Below, piece by piece: positions 56,293-64,000 of a stretch of DNA of 64,000 bases. Positions within the stretch are counted from its first letter, which is position 1. Every line of letters starts with the position of its first letter. A model generated the notes under the pieces. The model saw nothing but the letters and a program-made list of their open reading frames with translations, did no database searches and had not been told where the DNA came from. Position numbers and translations under genes: made by a program. Where the stretch lies: positions 372,001-436,000 of the forward strand of contig JAKCVP010000343.1 of the NCBI GenBank assembly GCA_023512835.1. Reading direction: 5' to 3'. Origin of the DNA: Taxillus chinensis (taxonomy: Eukaryota; Streptophyta; Magnoliopsida; Santalales; Loranthaceae).

Positions 56293-59013
56293 ATGACTCC
56301 CTCTCTACAGACATCCCGCAACCTCGCTCGCATATCGAGACGGACAGTGCAGCTCGCCTCTAGATCTTCTCTACCTTCCACGACCTCGACCTACTTCTGC
56401 TCACGAAGATGTGCGCGCCTCTACGCCACCGTACAGCCTGGTGAGCCAAAGAAGCCAAACGAAGATGACAAGGCAACTTCAAAGCCTCGCACCAACAAGC
56501 CTGCTCCAGGAACGGAAGGTCTTTATGGCAAGAACAGCGCCCTCTCTGGTCCAGATGCCTCGAAAATACATCTCCCATCGCAGTCTGCCCCTGAGCCTGA
56601 ATCAAAGTTGACCGAAGAGGACGAAAAAGTCTTGGCCGAGGTCGGAGCGCTGCTCGAGAGGGGCATGCCTAATTCCCAGAAGCAGAACTTCAGAAAAGCT
56701 GTCCAGATCATGCGCAAGGAAGGCATACCGCCGGATCTTAAAGAGGTCATGTATGATTGGCAGAAGAACAAGGCTATGGATCTAGCTACAGCAGCGCGCT
56801 TCATTAGAATCACCGCGCGGTTTTCCCGAAGAGTGGCTGAGATCGACTTCGACGAACAGCGGAAACAACAAGAAGGTGGACAAAAGGCTGGCAAAGACGA
56901 TGCTGGACCCTCGGATCCCAAGAATGAGAAGAAAGAGCCCTTCTCCACACAGGGCTTCTTCGGCTCTGGTGGTGGCGGAGGAGGACCTCGAGAATTCAAG
57001 CTGGACACCGGGACTCTTCTCAGTCTTCTTTTCGTCACCTACATACTGTACACGGCTGCTTTCCCCGGATCAAACTCAAGAAACATTACGTGGCAAGAGT
57101 TCCGGAACATGTACCTCGACCGTGGTCTCGTGGAGCGATTGACTGTTGTCAACAAGAATCAGGTACGCGTCTCGCTTAACCGTGATGCTGTTCGCTCAGT
57201 CTATCCCGACTCGCCTGCTGCTCAGGGTAACTTCTACTACTACTTTACCATTGGCGACGTTGCTACATTCGAACGACATCTTGACGAAGCGCACAATGAG
57301 CTCCAAATTCCGTCGAGTCAGCGGATACCAGTCTCTTATGACGACGAGACGCGCTGGGGCGCTGTGCTGCTCTCGTATGGCCCTACGCTGCTGTTCATCG
57401 GTGTTACTTTCTGGATGCTCAGAAGGTCTGCTGGTGGCGCTGGGGGTCAAAGTGGTATCTTTGGCATGGGCAAATCAAGAGCACGCAAATTCAATCACGA
57501 AACCGACATTAAACTCGGCTTCAAAGATGTTGCTGGCATGGATGAAGCCAAGACAGAAATAATGGAGTTTGTCTCCTTCCTGAAAGAGCCCGGCATGTAT
57601 CAGAAGCTCGGTGCAAAAATTCCGCGCGGTGCCATTCTCTCAGGTCCACCTGGTACTGGTAAGACCCTCTTAGCCAAAGCGACAGCTGGTGAGTCGAATG
57701 TGCCATTCTTCTCCGTGTCCGGATCTGAGTTTGTTGAAATGTTCGTTGGTGTTGGTGCCTCTCGCGTCCGCGACCTCTTTGCGACAGCGCGCAAGAGTAC
57801 ACCGTGCATCATCTTCATCGACGAGATTGATGCCATAGGAAAGTCTCGCGGCAAGAACATGGCTGGTGGTGGCAACGATGAGCGCGAAGCCACCCTCAAC
57901 CAGATCTTGACGGAAATGGATGGCTTCAACACTTCGGAGCAGGTCGTCGTCCTAGCGGGAACGAATAGATCTGACGTCCTCGACAAGGCATTGATGCGGC
58001 CTGGTCGTTTTGATCGACACATCGCCGTTGACAGGCCCACGATGGAGGGCCGCAAGCAAATTTTTGCTGTCCATCTTAAAAAGATTGTCACAAACGAGGA
58101 CCTGGAGTATCTCTACGGACGTCTCGCTGCTTTGACGCCAGGCTTCGCTGGTGCTGACATCGCCAATTGTGTAAATGAAGCCGCCCTGATCGCAGCTCGT
58201 GGCAAGGCGGAGAGCGTGACGATGCAACATTTCGAGCAAGCCATTGAGCGCGTTATCGGAGGGCTTGAGAAGAAATCACTTGTCCTCAACCCCGAGGAAA
58301 AGAAGACTGTTGCGTACCATGAAGCCGGCCATGCGATCTGCGGCTGGTACTTCAAGTACGCTGATCCTCTTCTAAAGGTCTCTATCATTCCTCGCGGTCA
58401 AGGTGCGCTTGGCTACGCTCAGTACCTTCCCTCAGGCGACACTTACTTGATGAACGTTAACCAACTCATGGATCGTATGGCAATGACGCTTGGTGGCCGT
58501 GTATCGGAGGAACTACATTTCGAAACAGTGACCTCGGGTGCGTCTGATGACTTCAACAAGGTGACTCGCATGGCGACTGCCATGGTCACCAAATGGGGCA
58601 TGTCAAAGAAGATCGGCTATCTGTACTTCGAGGACGACTCATCCCAACAGCTCCACAAGCCCTTCTCTGAAGAGACAGCGAAGAACATTGACATGGAGGT
58701 CCGCCGCATCGTTGATGAGGCCTACAAGCAGTGCAAAGATCTCCTTGAGGAGAAGAAAAAGGAGGTTGGTATCGTTGCCGAGGAGCTCCTTCGGAAGGAG
58801 GTGCTCTCTCGTGATGACATGATCCGCCTCTTGGGGCCCAGACCATTTGAGGACAAATCCGACTTTGCCAAATACTTTGGAAGCCGTGGCGACCGTGAAG
58901 GCGCTCCGACTGGCAGTGGACCCGAGCCGGCGCCTGGTGGCAACCCGGGCAACCCCCTCGGCGGCGGGATTGGAGGTGCAGCGCCGACTGCGTTCCACCA
59001 CGAGCAGCGATGA
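56293..59013 (+). CDS. afg3: Mitochondrial m-AAA protease subunit (Afg3/Yta12-type, FtsH family)
   Basis: ATP-dependent zinc metalloprotease of the mitochondrial inner membrane that degrades misfolded membrane proteins and processes matrix proteins. Intronless, 906 aa. An Arg/Ser-rich N-terminus without acidic residues (first about 50) fits a mitochondrial targeting sequence. Two membrane helices flank an intermembrane-space FtsH-ext domain (about residues 240-375). The AAA module carries Walker A GPPGTGKT (about 450), Walker B IIFIDEID (about 505) and the sensor/arginine-finger region (MRPGRFDRH). The protease site is HEAGH at about residue 676, and the [10 protein letters not shown] helix follows. 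A single gene of this type in the window cannot be assigned surely to Afg3 or Yta12; in Neurospora one subunit, MAP-1, does both jobs. Confidence 0.96.
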   Translation: MTPSLQTSRNLARISRRTVQLASRSSLPSTTSTYFCSRRCARLYATVQPGEPKKPNEDDKATSKPRTNKPAPGTEGLYGKNSALSGPDASKIHLPSQSAPEPESKLTEEDEKVLAEVGALLERGMPNSQKQNFRKAVQIMRKEGIPPDLKEVMYDWQKNKAMDLATAARFIRITARFSRRVAEIDFDEQRKQQEGGQKAGKDDAGPSDPKNEKKEPFSTQGFFGSGGGGGGPREFKLDTGTLLSLLFVTYILYTAAFPGSNSRNITWQEFRNMYLDRGLVERLTVVNKNQVRVSLNRDAVRSVYPDSPAAQGNFYYYFTIGDVATFERHLDEAHNELQIPSSQRIPVSYDDETRWGAVLLSYGPTLLFIGVTFWMLRRSAGGAGGQSGIFGMGKSRARKFNHETDIKLGFKDVAGMDEAKTEIMEFVSFLKEPGMYQKLGAKIPRGAILSGPPGTGKTLLAKATAGESNVPFFSVSGSEFVEMFVGVGASRVRDLFATARKSTPCIIFIDEIDAIGKSRGKNMAGGGNDEREATLNQILTEMDGFNTSEQVVVLAGTNRSDVLDKALMRPGRFDRHIAVDRPTMEGRKQIFAVHLKKIVTNEDLEYLYGRLAALTPGFAGADIANCVNEAALIAARGKAESVTMQHFEQAIERVIGGLEKKSLVLNPEEKKTVAYHEAGHAICGWYFKYADPLLKVSIIPRGQGALGYAQYLPSGDTYLMNVNQLMDRMAMTLGGRVSEELHFETVTSGASDDFNKVTRMATAMVTKWGMSKKIGYLYFEDDSSQQLHKPFSEETAKNIDMEVRRIVDEAYKQCKDLLEEKKKEVGIVAEELLRKEVLSRDDMIRLLGPRPFEDKSDFAKYFGSRGDREGAPTGSGPEPAPGGNPGNPLGGGIGGAAPTAFHHEQR

Positions 59014-59970
59014 TAGAATATACATGTGTTGCGGTACGACGAGGAGCGAGCGTGCGGCGTTTGAGGAGCATTGCTTGTCCAAGGGGGGCGATTTAATATT
59101 TCGTCTCTACTCTGTAGTATTCATTTTGTGACGAAACGAATTGAACAAAATCTTTGGACGCCATCTCGTCTCAAATGGCATTGACCAACACGCTACTGCC
59201 TGTGTGCATTGCTTGTGGGCTGGTCGGATAGCTTCAATGGCGCTGTCGATCCCGGAAGCGGTTCCTTTGTCTTGAGCTGCAGTCTGACTGTCCCGCCAGG
59301 CCTGCCTGCCTGCTTGCTCCCTCGGTCGGCACTTGGCAAGGATACGCCGACCTCATGTCGTGCCCTCGGACCTGCCTCCGCCGCCTGCTTCCGGAGCGAA
59401 GAGCTCACCGGACAAAGCGCGAACACTGCATCCACTGCGCCTGACTCTCCACGGGACCCAGGGCAGGTCCCGTAAACCCAGGGCAATGCTGCCTTCAGAC
59501 CTTGTCCGCGACGCTGCGACCAAGAGTCAGGAACCACGCCTCTCTGTATTGCGCTAGCGCATCTGCAGTACGTCAGCTCCCTGTTCGGCCTAGGAAGCTG
59601 CTGAAAATAGCATTCATGGCTGTTGAGATGCCACCACCTGCACACATCGACAGATTCTGTTGACGGTGGGGTAGCAGCAGAATACCAGCGGCAGGAGACT
59701 TCTGAACTACTATTTTCGCCCAGCCCATAAACTCAATTGACGATACTCGAAGTGCAGCCATCGCGAGCTAATGCACAGACAGCCACACTCCCAGCCCCCG
59801 TCATAATGATATGTAGGAACAACCCTCCAGCCAAGCCATACCCTTCTGCATACTACTTTTCCGGCCCCTCGTCTTCTTCCTACATTCTTCTTGTTTGCGA
59901 CGCATTTTCTCCTTTCGGAGACCTTTATTCCTCCTCCTTCTTGGTCCATACACCCTTTTAATCCCTAATA
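59014..59970. other. Intergenic stretch with pyrimidine-rich leader
   Basis: About 960 bp. The last 110 bp (59860-59970) are strongly C/T-rich, typical of a fungal 5' leader. Short frames have no motif. Confidence 0.45.
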
Positions 59971-61500
59971 ATGGTCAAACTTTCGAAGCGGAACAGGGCC
60001 CCGGCCATGGCCTACACCCACCGCTCTCCGACGTCATCGACCTCCACACTGGTCAATGAGCAAACCGCAGCTGAGATGAGAAGGCAGCAGCGCAAGGCTT
60101 ATCGTGTGCGGTTCAAGCTGCCTGCTCGCTTCTGGAAGAGGACGCGTGCAATTCTCAGCATCTCGGCCAAAAGCAATGCTATGGGCGTGCAGAGGACCTC
60201 CACACCTGCTCCAGGTCTGATGACGGCCCGCATGGCAGAGACTGTCACTCGTTCTCTGAGCCCACGAAACTCTGCAGATTCAGAGTCTCGGGACTCTGTG
60301 TATCTTACACCCGCAAGAGCCACTTCGAGCCGCACCATTCCCAGCAGCTCTGCCGCCGACCTCCAGGCAGGGGCAAAGTCCGCTGGCCCTATTATCCATG
60401 TCTCTACAACAGTCGTGCAAGGCTCCCCAACATCCATCAGACCGGTCGTCGATCTCGAAGAGGCGGATCTGCGCGGGCAGTTGCAGCAGGCAAAAGCCAC
60501 TATTGCGATGCTGCAGCGCAAGGTATCTTCCGAGGAGATGCTCATCACCTCTATGCGCAAGCAGATCAAGAGCCTTGAGTTGACGATGCAGGCGACAAAC
60601 GAGAGATATCTTGAGTCACTTGCAGAGAATCGTAGTCTGCGGAGGAAGAGCATTCCAGCACCCGCGCCCGAAATGCCCGAGACCCCAAAGAAGTCACGAC
60701 GAAGCTCGTTTACAGAGGCGGTCCGCAGCAGAGCCCAATCATTGCCACCTGTCGCCCGGTCGGCAAAGTCCTCCAAACAGTTGTCAAAGGAAACACCACA
60801 CGTCCGCACAATGTCAAGGCACGTGAAGTCCAACTCCGAAAGCGCGATTAGCCGTCTTCAGAGGGATGACTACGGTGTCAAGCCGGGTACACGAACTCGG
60901 CCTCAGACGAGCAGTGCGAGCACTACTGATCTTCCAAATCCTTGGGACCCAAACGCTCAGCAGACTTTGACCGACTCCATTAATGAGTTGCTTCGGCCTC
61001 AGCACGCAAACACATCGGAGGCTTGGAGCGACGCTGTGGAGTTTCCCGGATTCTCCGATCATAGTCCGACATCCACAAGCTCGACTGTCTCTTGCAGCCC
61101 CGTCCGAACACCAAGGGACGAGAAGTCATTTGATGTGGCCGCCTTCAACATCAGAAAACTCAGCATGAGCTCTAGCGGTTCTTCTGGACTTGGCATTGCG
61201 CTGCCCACAAGCACATTACCCAAAGACGCTCCCACAGTATCCGCAAAGGACGCCTTTCCGCCTTCTTTTCACATTCACTCAGCTTCTCCGATGGAACCTT
61301 TGATTCGAGCTGTATCACCGGCCGCATCGTCCATCTACAGCTTCCGTCCCGAGCTTCCCTCGAAGCCGAGCCGTGCAGATCTCATGCTCGCTCCTTCCAC
61401 GAGCCCTCGTCCCTATGTCCCCTTGAGGTCGGCGCGCCGTCTGCCCAAATCTCCACGAGCTATGAGCTTCAGCCCGGAGCCTGCTGAGATGGTTGCATGA
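59971..61500 (+). CDS. Serine-rich coiled-coil protein of unknown function
   Basis: Not recognised. Intronless frame of 509 aa. Residues 30-70 are basic and aromatic (MRRQQRKAYRVRFKLPARFWKR), perhaps a membrane- or nucleic-acid-contacting segment. A predicted coiled coil covers about residues 165-225 (LRGQLQQAKATIAMLQRKV, heptad-like). The remainder is Ser/Pro/Thr-rich with many SP and TP sites, repeated RSS/SPR words and a final SPRAMSFSPEP. This architecture fits a scaffold or cell-polarity type protein regulated by phosphorylation, but this is inference only. The codon pattern and the pyrimidine-rich leader suggest it is truly coding. Confidence 0.7.
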   Translation: MVKLSKRNRAPAMAYTHRSPTSSTSTLVNEQTAAEMRRQQRKAYRVRFKLPARFWKRTRAILSISAKSNAMGVQRTSTPAPGLMTARMAETVTRSLSPRNSADSESRDSVYLTPARATSSRTIPSSSAADLQAGAKSAGPIIHVSTTVVQGSPTSIRPVVDLEEADLRGQLQQAKATIAMLQRKVSSEEMLITSMRKQIKSLELTMQATNERYLESLAENRSLRRKSIPAPAPEMPETPKKSRRSSFTEAVRSRAQSLPPVARSAKSSKQLSKETPHVRTMSRHVKSNSESAISRLQRDDYGVKPGTRTRPQTSSASTTDLPNPWDPNAQQTLTDSINELLRPQHANTSEAWSDAVEFPGFSDHSPTSTSSTVSCSPVRTPRDEKSFDVAAFNIRKLSMSSSGSSGLGIALPTSTLPKDAPTVSAKDAFPPSFHIHSASPMEPLIRAVSPAASSIYSFRPELPSKPSRADLMLAPSTSPRPYVPLRSARRLPKSPRAMSFSPEPAEMVA

Positions 61501-62098
61501 TCATTTCTTCATTACACTTGCTTCACATCTTTGAGCCTGCTTACAAACGACTGGGTCGTATATTGATATGCTTTTAATCTGATTCTTCAGTACTTGGTTT
61601 AATATCGTTGAGAAACAAAAAGACTTATGAGAGAAAGACATGACGACGAAGATGTTATGGACCACGAATCCTTTATGTACGGTAATGAGCAAACGAATTG
61701 TGGTAATGAGTATAAAGTCCGATCAAAGTAGATCTGAGAAACAATATGAGAACATAGCTACAATGATCTCCACCTTCTGTGCATCGATGCAGTGAGAGTT
61801 AGGGCTCGTCGTCATGGCATCGACTTCATTGTGATAGTCCTGCGCCCGGATCAAAGTTGACCGCTGCTTGACTTTGATGCTGGATTAAGCTGCTGTTCCG
61901 ATTCTGAGTGTTAAGGTTCCATAGTGGACAAAGCAAGCACGGCGAGGTGCTTGCATTGTAAAAAGGTCCCCGGGGCCGCAAGGGGGCTGCGACCTGGCCA
62001 AGCAATTTGACAGCGAGGCGACCCACCACCGTGACAGCCCACTTTGCACCACCCTCAAGATCCTTCGTCGTTACAGCCACAATATATCCACGCCCGCC
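61501..62098. other. Intergenic stretch, eIF3k promoter
   Basis: About 600 bp: A/T-rich 3' UTR-like sequence to about 61780 and then the eIF3k promoter. A GC-rich palindromic run (CCCCGGGG-like) lies at about 61967-61990. Confidence 0.45.
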
Positions 62099-63045
62099 AT
62101 GGTCGCCTTCGACGACGCGCCTGACCGGCCTGAACACATTGACACTATTCTTAATGGCCTAGACCGCTACAACCCCGAGACGACCACAATATTCCAGGAA
62201 TATGTCGCCCAGCAGTGCGAGAATCAGACATACGATGCATATGCAAATATTGCACTTCTGAAACTGTACGTCTCTACCCAGCTCCAAATCCTCAAATCTG
62301 CGCATTTCTCCACAGGATGAACACCATTATTACCAATCACGTACCCTATTATCTGACCACGCTGGGAATGAACCCTCGGCGTCTTGACGATTAATTATTA
62401 GCTCTATCTGACATTGAGACCCTCTTCACTTGCTTCCGCCTGAGCCTGGGAAACAAAGGCTAACGCGCTGCTCACAGATATCAGTTCAACCCACATCTCT
62501 CGAACGATAACACCGTCATTGCCATTCTGTCCAAGGCGCTTACCGTTTTCCCATCTCCCGACTTCTCCCTGTGCTTACATCTACTGCCTCCCTCTGTCCT
62601 TATCCTGAACCCTGCACAGCAAAAGGGTCCTGGGAATACTCTTGCACAGCTTGCTGATGACGTTCAGAAGCTGACAGCGCTGAACAACCTCCTGTCGGCG
62701 GCAGACTACACAAACTTCTGGTCAACCTATCACGCGGACTCGTCCTATGGCGACCTCACAGGGGACGTGCAGGGCTTCGAGGAGCTGATCCGCGCTCGTA
62801 TCGCAGTCTCTGTGAGCGCCGCTGTGCGTGAGCTTGAGAGGCCGGTCCTCGAAAGCTGGCTAGACCTCAAGGGCGGCGAGTTTGATGAGTTCGTAAAGGA
62901 AGAGAGCGACTGGCAAATTGAGGGTGCAAAGATCATTGTGCCAACCAACAAGGAGAATGAGGCCAAGGGCGTTGTTGTTCGCGAAAACGTCAAATTTGAC
63001 CAGTTCGGAAGAGTCGTGCGAAGAGCATATGAGCAAAATTCATAG
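62099..63045 (+). CDS. eif3k: Eukaryotic translation initiation factor 3 subunit K
   Basis: Non-core subunit of the eIF3 complex in the 43S/48S initiation complex. Exons are 62099-62265 and 62478-63045; 244 aa, close to the human 218. The splice restores [16 protein letters not shown], the conserved eIF3k start. The intron of 212 bp is long for this window. A PCI-like helical domain follows, ending in VRRAYEQNS. eIF3k is absent from budding yeast but kept in filamentous fungi, which agrees with the inferred lineage. Its 3' end faces the 3' end of the eS26 gene. Confidence 0.94.
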
Positions 63046-63497
63046 CGGGATGATGATGACTATAGGCACGGCGTTGGGAGGAGCATGAATGCATGACACC
63101 ATGGAATCGGTGTGTCTCAGAGGCTGCACCGGGAAAGAAACAAAAAGCATGATGATTTACGAGTATATCACGACATCTACCGTAGGAGGTCAGTGAAGGA
63201 CATGATACCCATCTCCAAGATGTTTCACAGCGCAGCTGTAAGATTTGAGGCAGAGCCAGCTTTGGCAGAAGGAAGCGTTCATCGTTTAGACTATAGCGTC
63301 TGCCGCACTGATAGCCTGGCTCCGCAGACTATGTGCCAGGATGCTCTATCCTTTCCCATTGTGTCCGGAACATGCATCTAGCACTCCACTCGCGCTCTCT
63401 CCTAATTTTAGTCATGCGCTCATTTCATCAAAAAGGTCGGCATGACTGTAATTTTTCTTCGAGAAGTTTCGTAAACCCATGACTATGCGCGACGCAT
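63046..63497. other. Intergenic stretch, convergent 3' ends
   Basis: About 450 bp between eIF3k (+) and eS26 (-), holding their 3' UTRs. Nothing else seen. Confidence 0.45.
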
Positions 63498-64000
63498 CTA
63501 TTGTCCAGCACCAGCAGCGGCCTTGGCGGCAGCCTGTGGGTTGATCTTCTTGCCATCCTTGTTGTATCTCACGCGAGGGGGAGGGGCACGGTTGCGACGG
63601 CCTTCGCGGGAACGGACACTGCATACGTTAGTATCTTGTTCTCTATGAGTGTCATTGTGAAGAAACATACCGCACGATCTTGCCGTGGATGGCGCAAGAC
63701 ACGCAGTACTGGAGCTTGAGATACATCTTGGGGACAGTGTACTCTTGGAAGACGGAAGCGTCAGAGATATCACCTGTTAAGTTTCTGTCAGTCGTCTTGA
63801 CCATCTTCAATATACTTCCATATCTTGCTTTCGCAATGTATCGAAGTGTAAGCTGGGGATCCACGTACGAATGGCGGCAGACTCGACCATGTTACGGATG
63901 GTGAATCTCTTCACGGCCTTGTCCTTGGGAACTGTGTAAATCAATCAGCATGCTGCCGTGGTTTCTGCCAATGCATAGCACATACCGCAGCGGGAGCAGT
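63498..64000 (-). CDS. rps26: 40S ribosomal protein eS26 (Rps26), 5' partial
   Basis: Small-subunit ribosomal protein at the mRNA exit channel. Four exons are visible on the minus strand: 63986-64000 (cut by the window edge), 63869-63931, 63671-63773 and 63498-63618, with introns of 54, 95 and 52 bp, all GT...AG. The joined frame reads [34 protein letters not shown] in segments, then [16 protein letters not shown], [17 protein letters not shown] and a C-terminal [11 protein letters not shown] tail. The zinc-binding pairs C-x2-C and C-x2-C of eS26 are present in part. The N-terminus with MVKKRASNGR-type sequence lies beyond the window. Being intron-rich is usual for fungal ribosomal protein genes. 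Confidence 0.95.

Overview
This window is from a filamentous ascomycete, Pezizomycotina and most likely Dothideomycetes. The genes are compact. Most have zero to two introns, usually 46-95 bp, with GT...AG ends and CTAAC/CTNA-like branch sites. The set includes typical fungal proteins: Efg1, Pkr1, SEA4, Tpt1, a Zn2Cys6 factor with a fungal_trans domain, a GT90/CAP10-type enzyme, MED15 and POT1. No transposon, tRNA, rRNA or CRISPR array was found. I count 29 supported protein genes, of which the first (5' end missing) and the last (5' end missing on the minus strand) are cut by the window edges.

Layout. 1-7 kb: tail of a fasciclin protein; a TIM-barrel PEP-hydrolase-like gene whose stop lies 10 bp from the stop of the convergent POT1 gene; then importin alpha, divergent from POT1. 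7.5-15.3 kb: a polytopic GT90 enzyme, a GNAT acetyltransferase, the eRF1 methyltransferase Mtq2, SmD1 (14-nt first exon) and the V-ATPase assembly factor Pkr1. 16-22 kb: a secreted orphan protein, an MFS sugar transporter and an epoxide-hydrolase-like enzyme. 22.0-23.9 kb: a gene-free stretch with three neighbouring tandem arrays of 13-, 14- and 15-bp units. 23.9-31.5 kb: a disordered basic protein, a short-chain dehydrogenase, the H3K79 methyltransferase Dot1 and an SLC35F6-like transporter. 32-36.7 kb: MED15, with a very long polyglutamine tract and a reading-frame break that needs either a 46-bp intron or an indel. 38.7-46.7 kb: an SGNH/sialate-esterase-like protein, an ankyrin protein and a Zn2Cys6 regulator. 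47.8-55.4 kb: Efg1 and SEA4 (divergent), Tpt1 and a DUF202 protein (convergent, 33 bp apart) and a second secreted orphan. 56-64 kb: the mitochondrial m-AAA protease, an orphan coiled-coil protein, eIF3k and the 3' part of ribosomal protein eS26.

Most genes are housekeeping functions and do not form a biosynthetic or defence cluster. Functional links are limited to pairs: ribosome biogenesis (Efg1) shares a promoter region with a TORC1-pathway subunit (SEA4), and eIF3k converges on eS26. The most unusual signals are (1) the adjoining 13/14/15-bp minisatellites, the 15-bp one being 19 perfect copies open in all six frames; (2) the MED15 frame break next to a CAG repeat; and (3) a recurrent switch inside genes from C-rich to G-rich coding strand. 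I found no clear evidence of a new multi-gene system.
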